From the NCBI GenBank assembly GCA_026929865.2, contig CM049405.1:22376001-22440000 (forward strand): DNA of 64,000 bases, written 5' to 3'. Under the pieces are notes generated by a model that worked only from the letters and a program-made list of their open reading frames with translations, had not been told where the DNA came from and did no database searches. How positions within the stretch are numbered: the stretch's first letter is position 1; each line of letters begins with the position of its first letter. The stretch is from Hyperoplus lanceolatus. Taxonomy: Eukaryota > Chordata > Actinopteri > Uranoscopiformes > Ammodytidae. A program made the translations under genes and the position numbers. Positions 57,865 through 64,000 of this stretch are shown here, piece after piece.

Positions 57865-59157
57865 TTAATGATTTCTCAGTCATTTGGCACAGATTAGACA
57901 AACAGAGTGTAGGATAAGCACATCCCAAAAACTTCTTCAGGTGCAAACGGAGGGCAACAATCAGACAAAAGATCTGCACACTGTACTGATCAGACAAAGA
58001 TCAGATTTAGGTGTGTACCTCAAAATTATAATTGTGCAAAGGAACGGGACAGCTGTTCTTGCCATCATCTCTAAGACATGTCATGTCCATGGGATAGATT
58101 GTTACCATCTCACATAAATCATTCTTGGACAAATTGCTCCAAATAGTGACCGTGGCTCTGAACTGAGAACCTTTGATGTGTGACTGACAATGTGGATGAC
58201 TAATTACTGTCGCTGTGTAAGCGCGGCTAACCTCTGTAACATTGCGTTCTTGGTGATGCAGTTGGTATGACTTCTACACCATAAAATCCACCGTGTGTTT
58301 AACCAGTGTAACAGTTTTAATGTGAAGCAGCCGCAGAGGTGTGTTTTATTGGAAGGAGACCTCAGTCCAAACATGGCAGCATGCTCTGTAATTATTCGTA
58401 GACTCATATTTGCTAAACATACTTTCTACATGTGTTCTAAGGCAAAATATGAATAAATTATAATTAATAGTCAATTGTTATTGTTAATATAACTAAATAA
58501 ATATTTGACTTTTATAATGTCATGGACCTGCAAACTTGTCCATCTGGAAATGATGGGTGCAGTGGGTGCCTTGTCTCAGAAACTTGGAGGTGCACAACCA
58601 GGTTCTGTGAGGCCTTGCAAAGCCCACTGGCAATGGCATTTACAGTTTATTCTCTGCTTTCACACAGTTGACCTTCAGAGATTAATAAATACTTCTTTAC
58701 TATGTTTTCTCCTCTCAGCACATGTTCAACAATGTAAATGATGTTTAGTTACAACAATGGTACAGTGGCCCTGTTCTCCCCATACAGCATGCCCCACCAA
58801 GGAAACTAAGAAGCTCTGTCACATACTCTAATCACAGCAAAGACAGAGAATTAATTGTTCCAATAATCTGGTTTAATTGCCTCCTAATTAGCAGCTGTTA
58901 TATTTTGCTCACGGCAGGGTGTCTGTGTGTGCGTTGGTGAGTGCATGCATGTGTGTAACTGTGTGTCTGTGAACTTGGGGACATTGCTGATGAGACCATC
59001 AGCTTGGATTGCAGTTTTGAGGCGAACGCATTCAGCATGACATGAGCAGAATAATAAGAATAATCATTAGCATTTATCAACAACATGAGTGGTTCGCATA
59101 AACCCAGGAGAGTGGCCACATACACACATGCACTTTCAAACAACTTCAGCTTCCATA

Positions 59158-59209
<52 letters not shown>

Positions 59210-60097
59210 TACTCTTTGGGGACCTTGCTGATCTTAGCTGACTCAGTAGTAATTTTCCACATGAACAGCCTATAGACTGTGATCAACGAGCCGCCGTGAT
59301 AGGTAGAAGCAAACAAAAAAAAGATCCATCTTAAAGAAAGATAGTGCAATTCCATTCATGATCAGAGTAAGACCCCCCTGGTAATACAGACAGCCTCGTT
59401 GGCTAATCAATAACAAGCCACATCGTCCCCTCTAAGTGATATTTTAGTGGTCCATTAAAAATGTTGAACTAAAAAAGTTTTTAAACGTCAGAACTAACTT
59501 CGAAAAAATGCAAGAAAAATCCATTGGAACTGGTTGAGTGGAGTGTGTGATGAGGATGGTTTGTCCAATAGGACAGTCGGTGTCATTTACAAGGATGGCA
59601 AGATAATGGACGGCAGGTTTTCATCAACTGCCCTTGTACGATTATATTACGGACTATTAAAAAAGCTGCAGTGTTCCATCAATGTGGGACAGGACTGGAG
59701 TAACCAGCTAAGGGGTATGTTGCAAAAATTAGCCAGAGGGGTGTACTTTTCCAACTATATACACTGTACAGTAAATGTATATGTATATGTAATCATTTCT
59801 GCATCTTCACTTTAAATAAATATAGCTTGTTCCACCAGCTCACAAAGCCCCTGCAGTTCAAATTTTGATACAAAAGTCTCCTTCAAAAAAATCACATTAA
59901 TGACCTGAAAAAACAGCTTATTTTGACCTATGTATTGTCACAAAGGTCCGCCACATCCTCCGTGGCTTATCCTTAAACTTTGGTTTATGCTTTTATCTCA
60001 TCATTAAGATTAGAATAATGCAATACATGTTTCTCAGGCTTACCAAAAACAACAATTAGCAAACTACAACTTATTAGAAATACTGCTACCAGCCTAT
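57865..60097 (+). other. gpr39: gpr39 intron segment without exons
   Basis: Mostly unique DNA with a (CA)n microsatellite at 59156-59206. The open stretch at 59534-59815 (+) has no recognisable product. I see no splice-bounded exon of any known gene. Confidence 0.5.
59156..59206 (+). repeat. (CA)n microsatellite
   Basis: About 23 CA units with one 'CATA' interruption near the left edge and another at the right edge. Confidence 0.93.
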
Positions 60098-60099
60098 TA

Positions 60100-61267
60100 C
60101 AGTTTTTGCCTAATGCTTACACACTAATAGTGGTTGCTAGGCCCAAAGCATCACAACCTTTAACTTTGGTGACCATGCCCTAAACACAAGCACCAACCCC
60201 ACAAACACAAAATATGCTTTGCACTGTGTTTGAAAATCTCCAAAACAGTTCTTGCAAAACACTACACACTGTTTTTTACACAAGACACTTTGTTCAAAAA
60301 TGAAATCTCCTGCAATCATTGGGAAAACACACCTATGTAAAGTACAAAACACAATCAAACTTGGAAAATCACACGGACTCACACACATGAAATATACAAA
60401 ATAAAACTAATTGAATACCAATCATTGTGAGCCTTAGCACTACAAATAGACTCCAGGTGAGCTCAGCTTCTTTGTGAGACAGTAAGAGTCAGGGGAAGAG
60501 GACAAGAGGACAAGAGAGAGCGGTAGGAGGACGAGGACAAAGAAGGCAACAGCTGGAGACAGGGTCACTATAGTGGAGCATGTTATAGATAATGGCCTAT
60601 CATAGAGCCTGGGCAGAAAGTCCAGCCCAACTACACAAAAGCTCAATAATTAGGTCATTTAGACTGGATATCAGGAATATTTTCGCTGTTGGTTCTCAAA
60701 GGATGACATTTCATATGATGTCGATGAGGCGATGTGGCCAGACGCAAGCGTGAGGCGGTATCCAAAGGGTTCATAATCCACCCGCCCCATTCCTTACAAC
60801 ACTGTTTTTTTTTCTCTGCATCCTACCTGCATCCTACCTGTTGTTTTTTTTGTTTGCCAAAACCATGACATTGCAAAATACACTTTTTTTCAGAAGATTT
60901 TTTATTTTTATTTTCATATGTGTACGTAGATGAACTGTAGTGAATCAATCTTTCACAAAAAAAAATCAGTGTGAGACTTTTAAAGTCAAAAACCATCCAA
61001 AGTACTGAATGCAGCTGTGTATTGCATAAAGCACAGCTGTGTGTTGTTGCTGCTAGGAAAGAGTAATTCAAAAGTGCATGTGTGTATTGTTTTGATGCTA
61101 AAAACAGTTTTGAAATGGGATTGTTAGGTTTTGTTTCAAGAGTTTCATTTTGCCGTATAAGTTAGAAGTTTATCTCCATGTGCTTTGTCCTATTCGGCCT
61201 GTGTGTTAAGTTTTGACACAGTGGGCCAAAGTCTGCAACATGTGTGTAAGCAATCGTCAAAAACTGT
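60100..61267 (+). mobile_element. Deleted Tc1/mariner-type element, copy 2, TA duplication
   Basis: The same family as 48384-49871, with ends 'cagtttttgcctaatgctta' and the complement of 'caatcgtcaaaaactg', flanked by TA (60098-60099 and 61268-61269). It lacks the internal duplication of copy 1, so it is about 320 bp shorter. A similar transposase remnant (VTIVEHVIDNGL) is visible near 60565-60600. Long blocks near the right end are almost identical to copy 1. Confidence 0.85.
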
Positions 61268-61269
61268 AA

Positions 61270-62329
61270 CCAGGACATTATTAGTTGTTGGGACATCATG
61301 TTCCTTCAATTATGCCACCCCAATTTGTCCAATCAGTGAAATGTATAAATGCTGGATATTCCAGTTTTGGTCAGTGCTGTGTGAATATGAAATTGATGGA
61401 ACATGTGTGGACACAACTTTACTCCAAGTTACTTCTGCTTTTGAGGGAAATACAATTCAAGAAAACCTGCATTTTTTTAAAAGGTCATTTTGTGTTACTG
61501 GTGGGACTTGACAGGATGTATCTAATAGGACTTGGTGTCTTTCCCTGAGCATGCTTTTGAACTTTTAGAAAGTCATTGTTGCTTCATTATTGCCACAGGC
61601 TTCTGCTCCAGCTATAAATGTCTCTTGAACACCATAATCATATGCAACATTGATTAGGGCACTTTTGATCTTGAACAAAGCCAGCTTTTTGACCTTACCT
61701 TTTACATATGTAAGTGTACTTCTCGGCTTGTTCATTTTCCCTTTTTTTTTCTTCTCCTCCACATGACTCAATTTCATCTTTTCACTTTTCAAATATTTCT
61801 CTCTCTCTCCCTCTCTTTCGTCTTGGCAAACTTTGATTTGACTCTGTCATGAACACTGATACCTGTCCTTCCTCTCAAACTCCAGTAATCATTATAATAT
61901 TCTGTTTTATTCATTTTTTCACCATTTTGAAAATAGTTTATATGAACAACACATCCAAGTTTTTTTTTCTTGTCTTTTGTATTGTTTTTCTATCTGTTTT
62001 TGTTCATTCTGAGCTTTTTTAATGGAATGACAGTAAATGTTTGTCTTTTTTGTAGGGGCTTCCATTAACGTTTCTCTATAGCTCATATGTTCTTAAAGCA
62101 CTAAAAGCAATTATACTTGTATTTTTAGTTTAGACCTTCAGGGTATTTTCTTGTATTATATTGGCAGTATGTGATTACACATGAATGTGTATTTGGGGAC
62201 AGTTCTGAACCGATGGCACTACTGGATTTAGATTTCTCTTATGTGCATTCACTGCATTTTGTTAATTTCCGAAAATAAACTATGAAAAATTCAGTTTTTG
62301 AAAGCATTCTTGGTTTACAGCATTTTTTC
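61270..62329 (+). other. gpr39: AT-rich intron segment next to a Tc1 terminal repeat
   Basis: No coding sequence is recognisable. The right part may be the degraded body of the Tc1-type element that ends at 62361, but no transposase motif is seen. Confidence 0.4.
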
Positions 62330-62361
62330 ACACCTGCCTAAAACTTTTGCACAGTACTGTA
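62330..62361. mobile_element. Solitary Tc1-type terminal repeat
   Basis: The sequence 'aaaacttttgcacagtactg' followed by TA matches, in reverse, the 'tacagtactgtgcaaaagt' terminus common in fish Tc1/mariner elements. No opposite end is found nearby, so the left boundary of the element is unknown. Confidence 0.6.

Positions 62362-64000
<1,639 letters not shown>

Noticed and set aside
59534-59815. 93-codon open frame starting with ATG
   Set aside because: No recognisable domain, no splice signals in the right phase, and it ends in AT-rich sequence.

Overview
This 64 kb window is nuclear DNA of a bony fish, most likely a spiny-rayed teleost. It carries vertebrate split genes with GT-AG introns, long (TG)n, (GATA)n and (CTGT)n microsatellites, and transposon families typical of teleosts: hAT and Harbinger MITEs, an RTE LINE, a jockey-superfamily LINE, tRNA SINEs and Tc1/mariner relics. 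I see no bacterial, plasmid or CRISPR features and no complete RNA gene.

Two host genes are supported, both on the + strand. From 918 to 13030 lie thirteen coding exons of slc35f5, a multi-pass drug/metabolite-transporter family protein. The reading phase holds across all thirteen exons and the protein ends in the family's usual C-terminal tail. The N-terminal exon(s) are not in the window. From 27378 to 28170 lies the first coding exon of gpr39 (receptor TM1 to TM5 plus the third intracellular loop). It ends at a splice donor, and the TM6-TM7 exon is not in the window, so everything from 28171 to 64000 is read as one gpr39 intron of more than 35.8 kb.

Layout: 1-917, slc35f5 upstream or intron sequence with an old hAT relic. 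918-13030, slc35f5; its introns hold a 308-bp MITE, a hAT element interrupted by another repeat, a hAT MITE carrying a LINE tail, and two microsatellites that directly abut splice acceptors. 13031-20040, slc35f5 3' end and intergenic DNA with a SINE and nested inverted-repeat elements. 20041-25217, a retroelement block: a hAT-type MITE, a 5'-truncated jockey-superfamily LINE, then a nearly full-length RTE LINE with one 989-codon open frame and 8-bp target duplications. 25218-27377, gpr39 upstream DNA. 28171-64000, gpr39 intron packed with transposons.

The most unusual objects are in that intron. One is a 1.64-kb hAT-type element (46617-48253, with 8-bp target duplications) whose interior has grown into a giant palindromic array of about 70-bp hairpin units; it has a smaller relative at 44021-44590. 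A second is a perfect 20-bp-stem hairpin just upstream, at 46495-46540. A third is a non-autonomous LTR retrotransposon (52396-55707) filled with four GC-rich minisatellites of 27 or 33 bp, sitting inside a Harbinger-like element and flanked by an unexplained duplication of about 145 bp. The slc35f5 and gpr39 products have no evident functional link; they are simply neighbours.
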